Positions 21,640-30,909 of a DNA stretch of 35,769 bases are shown here, piece after piece (the first letter of the stretch is position 1; the number at the start of each line of letters is the position of its first letter). The notes below the pieces were generated by a model. It was not told the DNA's origin, searched no databases, and was given only the letters and a program-made list of their open reading frames with translations. The position numbers and the translations under genes are program-made. Source of the stretch: Oscillospiraceae bacterium (GTDB lineage Bacteria > Bacillota > Clostridia > Oscillospirales > Acutalibacteraceae). Location: the NCBI GenBank assembly GCA_022650455.1, contig JALCPO010000020.1, positions 1 to 35,769 of the forward strand, in the 5' to 3' direction.

Positions 21640-22869
21640 TCAGTGCCACAGGACCTTCTTGTATTTGGAAAGGTCGATGGCAACGGCGACGGCGATGATA
21701 ACGCCCTTGATGACCTGCTGCCACATGGGGCTGACGTTGATAAACTGGAGGCCGTACTGGATGACGGTAAAGATCAGAACGCCGACGACAATGCCGCTGA
21801 CTTTGCCGATGCCGCCCGCGAGCGACACACCGCCTACGCAGCACGCCGCGATGGCGTCGAGCTCATAGCCGTTGCCGTAGTTGTTCGTCGCGCCCGCCGT
21901 CCGGGCCGCTTCCAGAACGCCGCCGAAGCCGTACAGGACGCCCGCGAGGATGAAGATGCCCATCAGGGTCCGGAAGACGTTGACGCCGGAAACCTTCGCC
22001 GCTTCCATATTCCCGCCGATCGCATAGATGTTTTTCCCGAAGACCGTCTTATTCAGAACGAACCACATGACGCACGTCACAGCGAGCGCAATCGGGATCA
22101 GGACGGAGATATTGCCGGGAAGCTTCGTCTGGGCAAGGGCCGTAAAGTCGTTGCGGACGCCGCCGATCGGCTGGGAATGGTTCGGCGGAAGGTCGAAATA
22201 CAGGGAGCAGACGCCGTAGATGATGACCTGCGTGGCCAGGGTCGCAATAAACGGGTGCATGTTGTACTTTGCCACGAGGAAGCCGTTCAGGATGCCGAAC
22301 AGGCCGCAGCAGACAACCGCCACCAGGATCGGCAGGATCACCGGCAGGTACGGCAGGTTCGGGAAAAACCGGTTCGCGTAGGCGGGGTCCTGCAGCATGG
22401 ACGTGGAAAGCACCGCCGCCAGACCCACCATACGGCCGGCCGAAAGGTCGGTGCCCGCAATCAGCAGGGTCATGCAGATGCCGAGGGCAATAATCAGCCG
22501 GATGGACGACTGCGCCAGAATATCCAGCAGCACGTCTTTCTGGCAGAAGTTCGGCTCAATGAAGATAATCACGACGATCATGACGAAAAGGGCGAAGATC
22601 AGGGCGTATTTCAGGAAAAACGACTTCGCCTTTTTCCCGGAAAACTCGACCTCGCTGCCGAGCTTCTTGCGGTTCACCCGCTGCATGATGCCGTAAAGAA
22701 CGCAGACGGCGCCGATGATCGCAATGAGCCACGGCAGGTCGTAAACTTTTTTGGTTCGGAAAAACAGCCCGAAGATCATGCCGAAAAGAAAGATAATCCC
22801 GCCGGCAACCAGAAATATGGAAGCGTATTTTTCCCGGGCAATTGCTTTTTCCTTATTCATCGTACTCAT
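21640..22869 (-). CDS. mglC: MglC-type galactose/methyl-galactoside ABC transporter permease
   Basis: A 409-residue permease with about ten hydrophobic segments. The core LIIALGICMTLLIAGTDLSAGRMVGLAAVLSTSML and the family motif GNMEAAKVSGVNVFRTLMGIFILAGVLYGFGGVLEAAR match MglC/RbsC permeases, as does DAIAACCVGGVSLAGGIGKVSG. I chose the ATG at 22867-22869; another in-frame ATG lies three codons later. The start is 17 nt after mglA. With MglA and MglB it imports galactose, glucose or methyl-galactosides; the exact sugar is not shown by the permease. Confidence 0.92.
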   Translation of the reverse strand: MSTMNKEKAIAREKYASIFLVAGGIIFLFGMIFGLFFRTKKVYDLPWLIAIIGAVCVLYGIMQRVNRKKLGSEVEFSGKKAKSFFLKYALIFALFVMIVVIIFIEPNFCQKDVLLDILAQSSIRLIIALGICMTLLIAGTDLSAGRMVGLAAVLSTSMLQDPAYANRFFPNLPYLPVILPILVAVVCCGLFGILNGFLVAKYNMHPFIATLATQVIIYGVCSLYFDLPPNHSQPIGGVRNDFTALAQTKLPGNISVLIPIALAVTCVMWFVLNKTVFGKNIYAIGGNMEAAKVSGVNVFRTLMGIFILAGVLYGFGGVLEAARTAGATNNYGNGYELDAIAACCVGGVSLAGGIGKVSGIVVGVLIFTVIQYGLQFINVSPMWQQVIKGVIIAVAVAIDLSKYKKVLWH

Positions 22870-22886
22870 CCCACTTTCCGTTGGAT

Positions 22887-24386
22887 TCAATTCATATATT
22901 TGGTTGCCAGGCGCATGATGGAGACCTGGTTTGCCTCGCCGCGGTCCAGAATGCCCGTGAGCCTGCCCTCGCACATGACCATGATGCGGTCCGCCATGCC
23001 GAGGAGCTCGGGCATTTCCGAGGAAATCATGATGATGGATTTCCCCTGCCTGATGAGCTGCAGCATAATGGTATAGATTTCATACTTCGCGCCCACGTCG
23101 ATGCCGCGGGTCGGTTCGTCCAGAATCAGGATGTCCGGCCGGGTGAGAAGCCACCGCGCGATCAGCACCTTCTGCTGGTTGCCGCCGGAGAGGTTCTCCA
23201 TTTCCGTCCCCAGGGACGGCGTCTTTACGTGGAGCTCCCCGTCCATCTTTTCCGCAGCCCGGACCCGCAGGGTGTTGCTCAGCGCGCCGTGCCGCGCGTA
23301 CCTGCGCTGGCTGGCGATGACGGTGTTGTCCAGGACGGAGAGGTGCGCGAACACCCCCGATGCCCGGCGCTCTTCCGTCAGCAGGGCAAAGCCGTTCCGC
23401 TTCGCGTCCTCGACGCGCCGGATCTCGATCTTCCCGCCGTCCTTGACGATCTCGCCGGAAGCGATCTCGCGCAGGCCGAAAATCGACTCGACCAGCTCGG
23501 TCCGCTGGGCACCCACCAGGCCGCCGATGCCCAGGATCTCCCCCTTGTGCAGCTCGAAGCTGATATGCCGGAAGGAGCGGGGGGCCGCCGAGCAGAGATC
23601 TTTGACCTGGAGAACGACTTCTTTGCCGGGCGTGTAATCTTTTTTCGGGAAACGGTCGGTCAGTTCCCGGCCGACCATCTTGTTGATCATGGTTTCGGTC
23701 GTCATCTCCGAAGCCTGCCACGAGCCGATGAGCTTTCCGTCGCGCATGATGGTGACCTCGTCGCAGATCTTCAGGATTTCCTCCATCTTATGGGAGATAT
23801 AGATAATGGCGCAGCCATGCTGCTGGAGCTGCCGGATGATTTTAAACAGATGCTCCGTCTCGTTATCCGTCAGCGAAGAAGTCGGCTCATCCATGATGAT
23901 GATCTTTGCCCGGTAGCTCACCGCCTTCGCAATTTCCACAAGCTGTAACGTGGAAGGCGAAAGGTCGCCCGCCTGTGTTTCCGGGTTGATGTCCAGGTCA
24001 ATGGTCTGAAACAGTTCCCTGGTCCTGCGGATCATGCCCCTGCGGTCGACCATGATTCCCTTTTTGGGGAACCGGCCGAGCCAGATGTTTTCCATCACGG
24101 GGCGGAAACGGATCGGGTGAAGCTCCTGGTGGATCATCGAAATTCCAAGGTTCAGCGCCTGTTTGGTCGAAGTGATCTCCTCGTTTTTCCCGTTCAGAAT
24201 GATGTCGCCGGAATCTTTTATGTAGATGCCGAAGAGGCATTTCATCAAAGTGGACTTGCCGGCGCCGTTTTCCCCGACGAGCGCGTGCACACTGCCCGGC
24301 CTGACTTTCAGGCTGACGTCGTCCAGGGCCTTCACGCCCGGGAACGATTTGCAGATGTGGTTCATTTCCAGCACATATTCGCCCAT
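22887..24386 (-). CDS. mglA: MglA-type sugar ABC transporter ATP-binding protein (two ATPase domains)
   Basis: A 499-residue double ATPase. Domain 1 has Walker A VGENGAGKST, signature LSPSTLQLVEIAKAVSY and Walker B IIIMDEPTSSL. Domain 2 has a degenerate P-loop region GIGGLVGAQRTELVESIFG, the signature LSGGNQQKVLIARWLL and Walker B ILILDEPTRGIDVG. This architecture and length are standard for MglA/RbsA/XylG. The ATG at 24384-24386 follows AGGAGG. It lies 82 nt after mglB, with a hairpin and T-run in the gap. Confidence 0.94.
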   Translation of the reverse strand: MGEYVLEMNHICKSFPGVKALDDVSLKVRPGSVHALVGENGAGKSTLMKCLFGIYIKDSGDIILNGKNEEITSTKQALNLGISMIHQELHPIRFRPVMENIWLGRFPKKGIMVDRRGMIRRTRELFQTIDLDINPETQAGDLSPSTLQLVEIAKAVSYRAKIIIMDEPTSSLTDNETEHLFKIIRQLQQHGCAIIYISHKMEEILKICDEVTIMRDGKLIGSWQASEMTTETMINKMVGRELTDRFPKKDYTPGKEVVLQVKDLCSAAPRSFRHISFELHKGEILGIGGLVGAQRTELVESIFGLREIASGEIVKDGGKIEIRRVEDAKRNGFALLTEERRASGVFAHLSVLDNTVIASQRRYARHGALSNTLRVRAAEKMDGELHVKTPSLGTEMENLSGGNQQKVLIARWLLTRPDILILDEPTRGIDVGAKYEIYTIMLQLIRQGKSIIMISSEMPELLGMADRIMVMCEGRLTGILDRGEANQVSIMRLATKYMN

Positions 24387-24406
24387 ACCCTCATCCTCCT
24401 TGCTTG

Positions 24407-24450
24407 AAAAATCGGCAGGATGCGGAAGCTCCCGCTTTCGCTTCCTGCCG
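24407..24450 (-). terminator. Intercistronic attenuating hairpin between mglB and mglA
   Basis: On the minus strand CGGCAGGA (24450-24443) pairs with TCCTGCCG (24420-24413), with a nested GGAAGC/GCTTCC helix, followed by ATTTTT. It probably ends part of the transcripts after mglB, so that the binding protein is made in excess over the ATPase and permease, as is common in such operons. Confidence 0.65.
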
Positions 24451-24468
24451 GAGAAATCTGTGCCGCGG

Positions 24469-25566
24469 TTATTTCATGAACTTTGCGTAGTTGTCCTGGG
24501 TCACTTTCACATAATCGATCCAGACATATTTGCCGTCCGTAACGGGGTAACCGGCGGTGTCCTTCGTAATCTGCTTGCCTTCCGCGGCGGCGGCGGCAAT
24601 GTTCACGGCGGCCTTGCCCTGGTTCTCCGCGTCGTTCAGGACCGTGCCGAGCATGGAGCCTTCCTTCATAGCCTGCAGGCCCGGAGCCGTGGCGTCAACG
24701 CCGACGACCGGGATGTACTTGCTCTTGTCGCCTTTGTTGTAGCCGTGCGCCTTCAAAGCCTCGATCGCGCCGAGCGCCATGTCGTCGTTGTTGCACAGGC
24801 AGGCCTCGATCTTGTCGACGCCTTTGGACGTGATGAAGTTGTTCATCAGGTCGGTGGCCTTCGCTTTGTCCCAGTAAGCGGTGTCGGCGGCGAGCTTTTC
24901 AACTTTGAGCCCCGCGGCCGTAATCGCGTCGATGGAATACTTGGTGCGGAGCGTCGCGTCCTGATGGCCCGGCTCGCCCTGGATCATCACATACTGGATC
25001 GTGCCGTCGCCGTTCTTGTCGGCGCTCTTGTTCTTCTTGAAGTAATCCGCGATCATTTCACCCTGCTGGGTGCCGGACTGCTCGGCCTTCGCGCCGACGT
25101 ACCAGACCTTGTCGTATTCCTTCATGACGTTCGCCTCGGGCTCGCGGTTCAGGAAGACGATCGGAAGGTTCTTGTCCTTCGCCTTTTTCAGGATGGACTC
25201 CGCGGCGGTACGGTCAACCGGGTTGACAGCCAGCGCCGAAACGCCCTTGGTGATAAAGGTGTCGACCTGCTCGTTCTGCGTCGGCTGCTTGTTCTGGGAA
25301 TCCACGATGTCGAGATTAACCCCCAGCGACTTTGCCTGGGTCTGCATGTTGGTGCGGACGCCGGTCATGAAGGTGTCGTCGAATTTGTAGATGCAGACGC
25401 CGACGGAAACATCGGAAGCGGCGACTGTGGATTCTGCTGCGGACTGCGCGGCGGACGCCGTGCCGTTGTTCGCCGCGGCGGACGAGGTCCCTCCCGGGCT
25501 GGAACAGCCGGTTGCGGCCGCTCCCATCATCAGGGACGCCAGCACCAATGCAACAGCTTTTTTCAT
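24469..25566 (-). CDS. mglB: MglB-type galactose/glucose-binding lipoprotein
   Basis: A 365-residue lipoprotein. The signal peptide MKKAVALVLASLMMGAAATGC ends in a lipobox (Cys21), followed by a Ser/Ala linker. The mature protein has the type I sugar-binding fold, with the Ca-binding loop DKNGDGTIQYVMIQGEPGHQD, FLNREPEANVMKEYDKVWYVG, CNNDDMALGAIEALKAHG and VVGVDATAPGLQAMKEGSMLGTVLND. These match galactose/glucose-binding MglB. I chose the ATG at 25564-25566, preceded by GGGGAG. It is the first gene of mglB-mglA-mglC and is transcribed from 25654-25682. Confidence 0.93.
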   Translation of the reverse strand: MKKAVALVLASLMMGAAATGCSSPGGTSSAAANNGTASAAQSAAESTVAASDVSVGVCIYKFDDTFMTGVRTNMQTQAKSLGVNLDIVDSQNKQPTQNEQVDTFITKGVSALAVNPVDRTAAESILKKAKDKNLPIVFLNREPEANVMKEYDKVWYVGAKAEQSGTQQGEMIADYFKKNKSADKNGDGTIQYVMIQGEPGHQDATLRTKYSIDAITAAGLKVEKLAADTAYWDKAKATDLMNNFITSKGVDKIEACLCNNDDMALGAIEALKAHGYNKGDKSKYIPVVGVDATAPGLQAMKEGSMLGTVLNDAENQGKAAVNIAAAAAEGKQITKDTAGYPVTDGKYVWIDYVKVTQDNYAKFMK

Positions 25567-25653
25567 GTTTTCTCCCCTGCTTTCTGAAAATTTTGGCAAG
25601 CGTTCGGCCTTCTGCACAATTTCACGCCGAGGCGCTTACGTTTTCTGGACACC

Positions 25654-25682
25654 ATTATAATTTGTGAAAAAGGATAAATCCA
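25654..25682 (-). promoter_or_regulatory. mglB promoter with weak -35
   Basis: TATAAT (25659-25654) is a perfect -10. The hexamer 17 bp upstream does not resemble TTGACA, which fits a promoter that needs an activator. The -35 region lies directly beside the 21-bp direct repeats at 25682-25719. Confidence 0.65.
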
Positions 25683-25719
25683 TATAAAATTCTTTGCACT
25701 TATATCGAATTTCTTTGCA
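25682..25719 (-). promoter_or_regulatory. Tandem direct repeats, likely AraC-type (YesN) operator
   Basis: TGCAAAGAA occurs twice on the minus strand (25719-25711 and 25698-25690), exactly 21 bp apart, each followed by an A/T-rich part ending in ATAT. Two half-sites on the same helix face next to the -35 are typical for AraC-family activators. The YesN-type regulator encoded at 19852-21450 is the natural candidate; this is inference. Confidence 0.6.
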
Positions 25720-25779
25720 GTTTATCCATAGATTGGCCTCGGTCTGCGCCTTTTTTTGAGCAATTTCCCGGAGAAGCCG

Positions 25780-25816
25780 AAAAAAAGCAGCGGCGGGAAT
25801 TCATTCCCGCCGCTGC
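25780..25816 (-). terminator. Intrinsic terminator of the chemoreceptor gene
   Basis: On the minus strand GCAGCGGCGGGA and TCCCGCCGCTGC form a perfect 12-bp stem with a 6-nt loop, followed by seven T residues, 23 nt after the stop codon. Confidence 0.92.
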
Positions 25817-25838
25817 CGGCCTGTTCTTATTTTCCGGT

Positions 25839-27155
25839 TTACGCCTTCAGCCGGAACCCGGAAACCAGGTTCCGCATCGCCCCCGCCTGCGTGGAAAGCT
25901 CCTCGCTGGCAGCGGCGCTTTCCTCCGCCGTTGCGGAATTGGTCTGCACGACCGCCGAAACCTGGTCGACGCCGCTGTTGATCTGCCGGATGGAGTTCGC
26001 CTGCTGGTCCGAGATTTGGGCAATCTCCTTGACCGCGTCCGCGGCCGCCTTGGTGTCGAGGACCACCTGCATCATGGACTCCGCCATGCTGTTCGCAATC
26101 TTGTTGCCGTTCTCCACTTCCGAGACGGAGCTCTGGATGAGGGCGGTCGTGCCCTTCACCGCTTCCGCGCTCTTGCCCGCCAGGTTGCGCACCTCGTCGG
26201 CAACGACGGCGAAGCCCTTGCCCGCTTCGCCCGCCCGCGCCGCTTCCACGGCGGCGTTCAGCGCGAGGATATTGGTCTGGAAGGCGATTTCCTCGATCGT
26301 CTTGACGATCTTCCCGATGCCGTCGGACGACTTCGAGATTTTTGACATCGCCACAAGCATCTCGTGCATCTGCTGGTTGTTCTTGATCAGCTCGGAACCG
26401 ACCTTCTTGACGTGCTCGTTCGCCTGGGAAGCGGAATCCGCGTTTTTCTGCGCGCTCTGGGCAACTTCCTTGATGGCGGCGGAAAGCTCCTCGATGGAGC
26501 TCGCCTGCTCCGTCGCGCCCTGCGCCAGAGCCTGCGCGCTTCCGGAAATCTGCTGCGAGCCGCTGTCCACCTGCTCCGCCGCCCGGGAAATCTCCGTCAG
26601 GGTCCGGTTCAGGGAATCCCGCACGCGGGACAGCGAATTTTCCAGCTGCTTGAAATCCCCCCGGTACTCCACCGAACCGGTGATATTGAGGTCGCCGTCC
26701 GCTATCTTCTCAAAATTTCTGCCGATGTCGGACAGGCAGGCGCGGATCGAGGACGTGGATTCCTCCAGCGCCTTCCCGAGCTGGCCGATCTCATCGCCGG
26801 AGGCAGCGGGAATCTCCACGTTCAGATTCCCCTGCGCGATCTGCCGGGCGGCCTGCGTCATCCGCACGGCCGGGTCGCTGATGTTCTTCGCGATCCGGAG
26901 GGCCACCAGGACGGAAGCGGCGAAGGACGCCGCCACAAAGCCGATCATGAAAAGTTCCGGGGAATGCTGCGGCACTCCCGCCGGCGCGCCTCCTCCGGCC
27001 GCGGCGGCCCGCGCCCCGCCGCCCGGGTTCTGGCTCATCAGGCTCACAATCCCGATCACGCTCCCGATGCTGGCGATCAGGGCGACCAGGATAAACGACA
27101 GGATCAGCTTGGTTCTCAGTTTTACGGTTTTCGGTTTTTTTGCGGTTTTCGGCAT
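25839..27155 (-). CDS. Methyl-accepting chemotaxis protein with minimal external region
   Basis: A 438-residue chemoreceptor. TM1 ([25 protein letters not shown]) and TM2 ([20 protein letters not shown]) are separated by only about 35 residues, rich in Gly, Ala and Pro, so there is no room for a Cache or four-helix ligand domain. A HAMP region follows, then the signalling domain with the tip [40 protein letters not shown]. Ligand-poor receptors of this kind may sense membrane or internal signals. The ATG at 27153-27155 has AAGGA nine bases upstream; an ATG three codons earlier is also possible. It ends in a strong terminator. Confidence 0.9.
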   Translation of the reverse strand: MPKTAKKPKTVKLRTKLILSFILVALIASIGSVIGIVSLMSQNPGGGARAAAAGGGAPAGVPQHSPELFMIGFVAASFAASVLVALRIAKNISDPAVRMTQAARQIAQGNLNVEIPAASGDEIGQLGKALEESTSSIRACLSDIGRNFEKIADGDLNITGSVEYRGDFKQLENSLSRVRDSLNRTLTEISRAAEQVDSGSQQISGSAQALAQGATEQASSIEELSAAIKEVAQSAQKNADSASQANEHVKKVGSELIKNNQQMHEMLVAMSKISKSSDGIGKIVKTIEEIAFQTNILALNAAVEAARAGEAGKGFAVVADEVRNLAGKSAEAVKGTTALIQSSVSEVENGNKIANSMAESMMQVVLDTKAAADAVKEIAQISDQQANSIRQINSGVDQVSAVVQTNSATAEESAAASEELSTQAGAMRNLVSGFRLKA

Positions 27156-27268
27156 ATTCTGCATTCCTTTCCCTATGATTCTATCGCAGGGCCGCCGGGG
27201 CCGATCGGTCATAAAGAAAACGCGCTTCTGTGAATTATGGATAAATTACAGGAAATACTTACCGAATT

Positions 27269-27274
27269 ATTATA
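27269..27274 (-). promoter_or_regulatory. Candidate -10 box for the minus-strand chemoreceptor
   Basis: TATAAT on the minus strand about 115 nt upstream of the chemoreceptor start. The only -35-like sequence, TTGTAA, is 15 bp away, shorter than ideal, so this is a tentative call. Confidence 0.35.
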
Positions 27275-27379
27275 TCGTACTTTCCCAAATTACAATTCTC
27301 AAAATAATAAATTTTGAGGAATACGGAAATTTTTTCTCGTTTTCTTTCCCTTTTGCTCCGTTTTCGGCGATATGTAAGA

Positions 27380-27385
27380 TATAAT
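27380..27385 (+). promoter_or_regulatory. Candidate -10 box for the threonine aldolase gene
   Basis: TATAAT about 50 nt before the aldolase start, without a convincing -35 at 17 bp. With the minus-strand box at 27269-27274 it makes this a divergent promoter region. Confidence 0.4.
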
Positions 27386-27436
27386 AAGACCGCACGCCGG
27401 GCTCCCGATCCGTCCGGCGGGGAAAGGATGCAAAGC

Positions 27437-28471
27437 ATGATACGGTTTGAAAGCGATTATCTGGAAGGCGCCCACCCGGCGATCCTGAAGAAAATGGCGG
27501 AAACCAACCTGGAGCAGACCCCGGGCTACGGGCTGGACCCCTACTGCGAAAGCGCGCGGGAATCCATCCGCAGGCTGTGCCGGAACGACGGCGCCGACGT
27601 CCAGTTCCTTGTGGGCGGCACCCAGGCGAACCTGACGGTGGCCGCGTCGATCCTCCGCCCGCACCAGGGAGTTGTCGCCGCGGACACCGGGCACGTGAAC
27701 TGCCATGAAAGCGGCGCCATCGAGGCGACCGGGCACAAGGTCCTCACGGCAAAGAACGAGAACGGAAAGCTGACCGCACGGCAGGTACGGCGGATCTACG
27801 ACGAGCACTGGGGCGACGCCAACCGGGAGCACATGGTTCAGCCCGGCATGGTCTATGTGTCGCATCCGACGGAATTCGGCACGCTGTACACCAAGGCGGA
27901 GCTTCGGGATCTGAGCGGCGTCTGCCGGGAATGCGGCCTGCCGCTGTACCTGGACGGCGCGCGGCTCGGCTACGGCTTCATGGCGGAGGAAAACGACCTC
28001 ACCCTGGCGGACCTGGCGAAGCTGTGCGACGTTTTTTCCATCGGCGGGACAAAGGTCGGCGCCCTGTTCGGGGAAGCGGTGGTCATCCCCGGCGAAGGGC
28101 TGCGGCAGGACTTCCGGTACATTCTCAAACAGCGCGGCGGGATGCTGGCAAAAGGGCGTCTGCTGGGCATCCAGTTCGACGTGCTGTTCCGGGACGGCCT
28201 GTATTTTAAAATCTCGGAGCATGCCGACCGGCTGGCCGTAAAACTCAAAAAGGCGTTTCTGGCGAAGGGCTTCCCGCTCCTCTGCGATTCCGGCACGAAC
28301 CAGCAGTTTCCCATCCTGCCGGACGGCGCCCTTGCCGTCCTCGCGAAAAAATACTCCTTCTCCTTCTGGAAAAAGGCCGACGCGTCCCACAGCGCGGTGC
28401 GGTTCTGCACCAGCTGGGCGACGCGGGAAAGCGACGTGGACGAGCTGATCCGCGACCTCGCGGCGCTGTGA
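27437..28471 (+). CDS. Threonine aldolase family PLP enzyme (low-specificity L-threonine aldolase)
   Basis: A 344-residue PLP enzyme starting MIRFESDYLEGAHPAILKKM, characteristic of the threonine aldolase family. Asp173 in LYLDGARLGYGF and the PLP lysine Lys206 in FSIGGTKVGALFGE are in place, and the glycine-rich GGTQANLTVAASIL binds the cofactor phosphate. These enzymes split L-threonine or L-allo-threonine into glycine and acetaldehyde. I chose the ATG at 27437 because AAAGGA lies eight bases upstream; an ATG at 27428 is possible. It stands alone. A small GACGGA/TCCGTC hairpin shortly after the stop (about 28490-28510) may terminate it. Confidence 0.9.
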   Translation: MIRFESDYLEGAHPAILKKMAETNLEQTPGYGLDPYCESARESIRRLCRNDGADVQFLVGGTQANLTVAASILRPHQGVVAADTGHVNCHESGAIEATGHKVLTAKNENGKLTARQVRRIYDEHWGDANREHMVQPGMVYVSHPTEFGTLYTKAELRDLSGVCRECGLPLYLDGARLGYGFMAEENDLTLADLAKLCDVFSIGGTKVGALFGEAVVIPGEGLRQDFRYILKQRGGMLAKGRLLGIQFDVLFRDGLYFKISEHADRLAVKLKKAFLAKGFPLLCDSGTNQQFPILPDGALAVLAKKYSFSFWKKADASHSAVRFCTSWATRESDVDELIRDLAAL

Positions 28472-28593
28472 CGGAAAGCGGGGACGGGACGGAATTTTCT
28501 CCGTCTTCTCATGAAACTCTCAGATTTGCTTCACTCCGCGGAAACATCTTCCGGGCAAAATAGAAGGCAAAACAAATCTACGGAGTGAGAAAC

Positions 28594-30747
28594 ATGGAAA
28601 AAACCGCAACGGCTAAAAAACGCGGCAGCTTCCCCGGCGCCGTGCGGAAACGGTGGTATGTTTTCGCGCTGGCGGGGATCGCTCTTCTCTCGTTCTGGCT
28701 GAATTTCTACGCGATTTCCCGGCTCGGCTACGGCAACGCCTACTATGCCGCGGCGATCAAAAGCATGATGCAGAGCTGGCACAACTTCTTTTACGTCTCG
28801 TTCGACCCGGCCGGGGTCGTGTCGGTCGACAAGCCGCCGCTCGGGCTGTGGGTGCAGTGCCTGTTCTGTTTCCTGTTCGGCTACCACGGCTGGGCGATGC
28901 TCCTGCCGCAGGCGCTGGCCGGGGCCGGTTCCGCCGTGATGATGTACGTCCTCACGGCCAAACGGTTCGGGCGGCCCGCCGGCCTGATCGCGGCGCTCGT
29001 GTTTGCCCTGACGCCCGCCGTGGTGGTCGCCTCGCGCAACAATACCATGGACATGCAGCTGATTTTCGTCCTGCTCGCCGCCGCGTGGTTCCTGTTCCGG
29101 TCGATGGAAACGGGCCGGTGGCGCTACCTGTTCGCGGCGAGCGCCCTGGTCGGCCTCGGTTTCAACATCAAGACGCTGCAGGCATACATGATCCTGCCCG
29201 CCGCCGCCGCGGCCTACCTGCTCTGCGCGAAGGAAAAGCCGGGCCGGCGGCTCCTCGCGGGAGCCGTCAGCCTGGTCGTCCTGGCCGCCGTTTCGTTCGC
29301 ATGGGTCGCGGCGGTTGACCTCACCCCGTCCGGCAGCAGGCCGTATGTGGGCAGCTCGTCGAACAACACGGAATGGGACCTGCTGACCGGCTACAACGGG
29401 ATGCAGCGCCTCAGCGGCGGAATGGGCGGCGCCGGAAGGAACGGAACCTTCCGGGATGACGGCCGGGGAACCCGGACGGACGGCGCAAACGGCTGGTCCG
29501 CGCAAAACGGGAACAATGCCGGCGCGCCCGCCGCGCCGAACCAGAACCAAAACGGCGGCACGGGAAATTCGGGGAACCTGCCGGCTATGCCGAACCGGAG
29601 CGGCGGCGGCACGGGGAACGCCGCGAACGGGCAGAACGGTTTTGCCGGCAACGCGCAGGGCGGCTTCCGCCTGGAAGGCATGGGCGCAGGGAACGGCGGC
29701 ATGGGAGGCGTCGGCAACGACATCGGCACCGCCGGGCCCTTCCGCCTGTGGCAGCAGAGCATGTACGGGCAGGCGTCGTGGCTGATCCTTCCCGCCCTGT
29801 TCTGCATCCTCGCCTGCGTCCGCCGGTTCAAGTGGAAAAAGATGACGCCGAAGCAGGGCATCTTCCTGTTCTGGGTGGTCTGGCTCGCCGTCGTCGCCGT
29901 ATTTTTCAGCTTCGCCTCGTTTTTCCACCGTTACTACCTGTGCATGCTGGCGCCCGGCATCGCGGGGGTCGTCGGCATCGGCTTCCCCGAAATGCTGCGC
30001 GCGTTCCGCGGCCGGAAGGGCTGGAAACAGTGGCTGCTGCCTCTGACGGTGATCAGCTCCGGCACGTTCTCCGCGCTTTATGTCTGGAACAACTACCCGG
30101 CCCTGCGGAGCTGGCTCGTTCCTCTCATCGCGGGAGCCGGGGCGGCTGCGCTGGTCCTGACGGCGGTTTTCCTGCTCCGCCCCAAAAAAGCCCTGGCACT
30201 GGCGGCCGCCGGGATGGCGGCGGTTTCGCTGCTGGCGGGCCCGTTTTACTGGTCGCTCACGGCGACGCTTTACGTCTGTGAAAACATCACCATGCCCTAC
30301 GCCGGGCCGGAACTCGCATCCACATCCAAAACACCCGGCATGACCCGGAATCAGGAAACCTTCACGTCGAGCGACAGTGCGGCCCAGTCGCTGGAAAATT
30401 ACCTGGTGAAGCATTACCGGTCGGGCAGCTACCTCGTCGTCGCCCAGAGCGCGAACGACGTGGCGCAGTTCATCGTAGACACCGGACTTCCGGCGGTCGC
30501 CTACGGCGGGTTCCTCGGCTCCGACAACGCCTGGTCCCTCGACCGCTTCAAGCAACTCGTGGAAGAAGGCAGGATCACTTATGTGCTGGCGTCCTCCGAC
30601 GGGCGGGGCGGCGGAATCGGCGGTTCCTCGGAGATCCTGTCGTATGTGAAAAGCAACGCCAAACAGGTCAGCGCTTCGGCATACGGCGGCTCCTCCGGTC
30701 AGGGCGGCACAGCGCTGTACGTGTTCGATTCCGGTACCAAAAAATAG
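28594..30747 (+). CDS. ArnT/PMT-like (GT39-type) membrane glycosyltransferase with Gly/Asn-rich insertion
   Basis: A 717-residue polytopic protein. The N-terminus has the GT39/ArnT pattern NFYAISRLGYGNAYYAAAIKS and SFDPAGVVSVDKPPLGLWVQ, where the acidic residues probably take part in catalysis. About ten hydrophobic segments follow, and a soluble C-terminal domain (about residues 565-717). Such enzymes move sugars from a polyprenyl-phosphate donor to proteins or cell-wall polymers outside the membrane. Residues of about 270-380 form an unusual low-complexity insertion rich in Gly, Asn and Gln (for example NAGAPAAPNQNQNGGTGN) in an extracytoplasmic loop. The ATG at 28594 follows GGAGTGA. The acceptor is unknown. 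Confidence 0.85.
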   Translation: MEKTATAKKRGSFPGAVRKRWYVFALAGIALLSFWLNFYAISRLGYGNAYYAAAIKSMMQSWHNFFYVSFDPAGVVSVDKPPLGLWVQCLFCFLFGYHGWAMLLPQALAGAGSAVMMYVLTAKRFGRPAGLIAALVFALTPAVVVASRNNTMDMQLIFVLLAAAWFLFRSMETGRWRYLFAASALVGLGFNIKTLQAYMILPAAAAAYLLCAKEKPGRRLLAGAVSLVVLAAVSFAWVAAVDLTPSGSRPYVGSSSNNTEWDLLTGYNGMQRLSGGMGGAGRNGTFRDDGRGTRTDGANGWSAQNGNNAGAPAAPNQNQNGGTGNSGNLPAMPNRSGGGTGNAANGQNGFAGNAQGGFRLEGMGAGNGGMGGVGNDIGTAGPFRLWQQSMYGQASWLILPALFCILACVRRFKWKKMTPKQGIFLFWVVWLAVVAVFFSFASFFHRYYLCMLAPGIAGVVGIGFPEMLRAFRGRKGWKQWLLPLTVISSGTFSALYVWNNYPALRSWLVPLIAGAGAAALVLTAVFLLRPKKALALAAAGMAAVSLLAGPFYWSLTATLYVCENITMPYAGPELASTSKTPGMTRNQETFTSSDSAAQSLENYLVKHYRSGSYLVVAQSANDVAQFIVDTGLPAVAYGGFLGSDNAWSLDRFKQLVEEGRITYVLASSDGRGGGIGGSSEILSYVKSNAKQVSASAYGGSSGQGGTALYVFDSGTKK

Positions 30748-30767
30748 GACGGCGCACAAAAATCCCG

Positions 30768-30799
30768 CGGGACGGCCGGAAACGGCCGCCCCGTTTTTT
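30768..30799 (+). terminator. Intrinsic terminator of the glycosyltransferase gene
   Basis: CGGCCG-GAAA-CGGCCG forms the upper stem, extended below by CGGG/CCCG with one mismatch, and followed by TTTTTT. It starts 21 nt after the stop codon. Confidence 0.85.
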
Positions 30800-30880
30800 C
30801 AAGGCTTTCCGGCCGATTTCCTTTGATTGTTCCATAATTTCGGGCTTTTTCCTTACAAATCCAAAAGTTTCGGCAGAAGA

Positions 30881-30909
30881 TTGACATCCCTTCGTCCATC
30901 CATTATGAT
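30881..30909 (+). promoter_or_regulatory. Sigma-A promoter for the first plus-strand chemoreceptor
   Basis: TTGACA (30881-30886), a 17-bp spacer and TATGAT (30904-30909), about 105 nt before the gene start. Confidence 0.75.
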
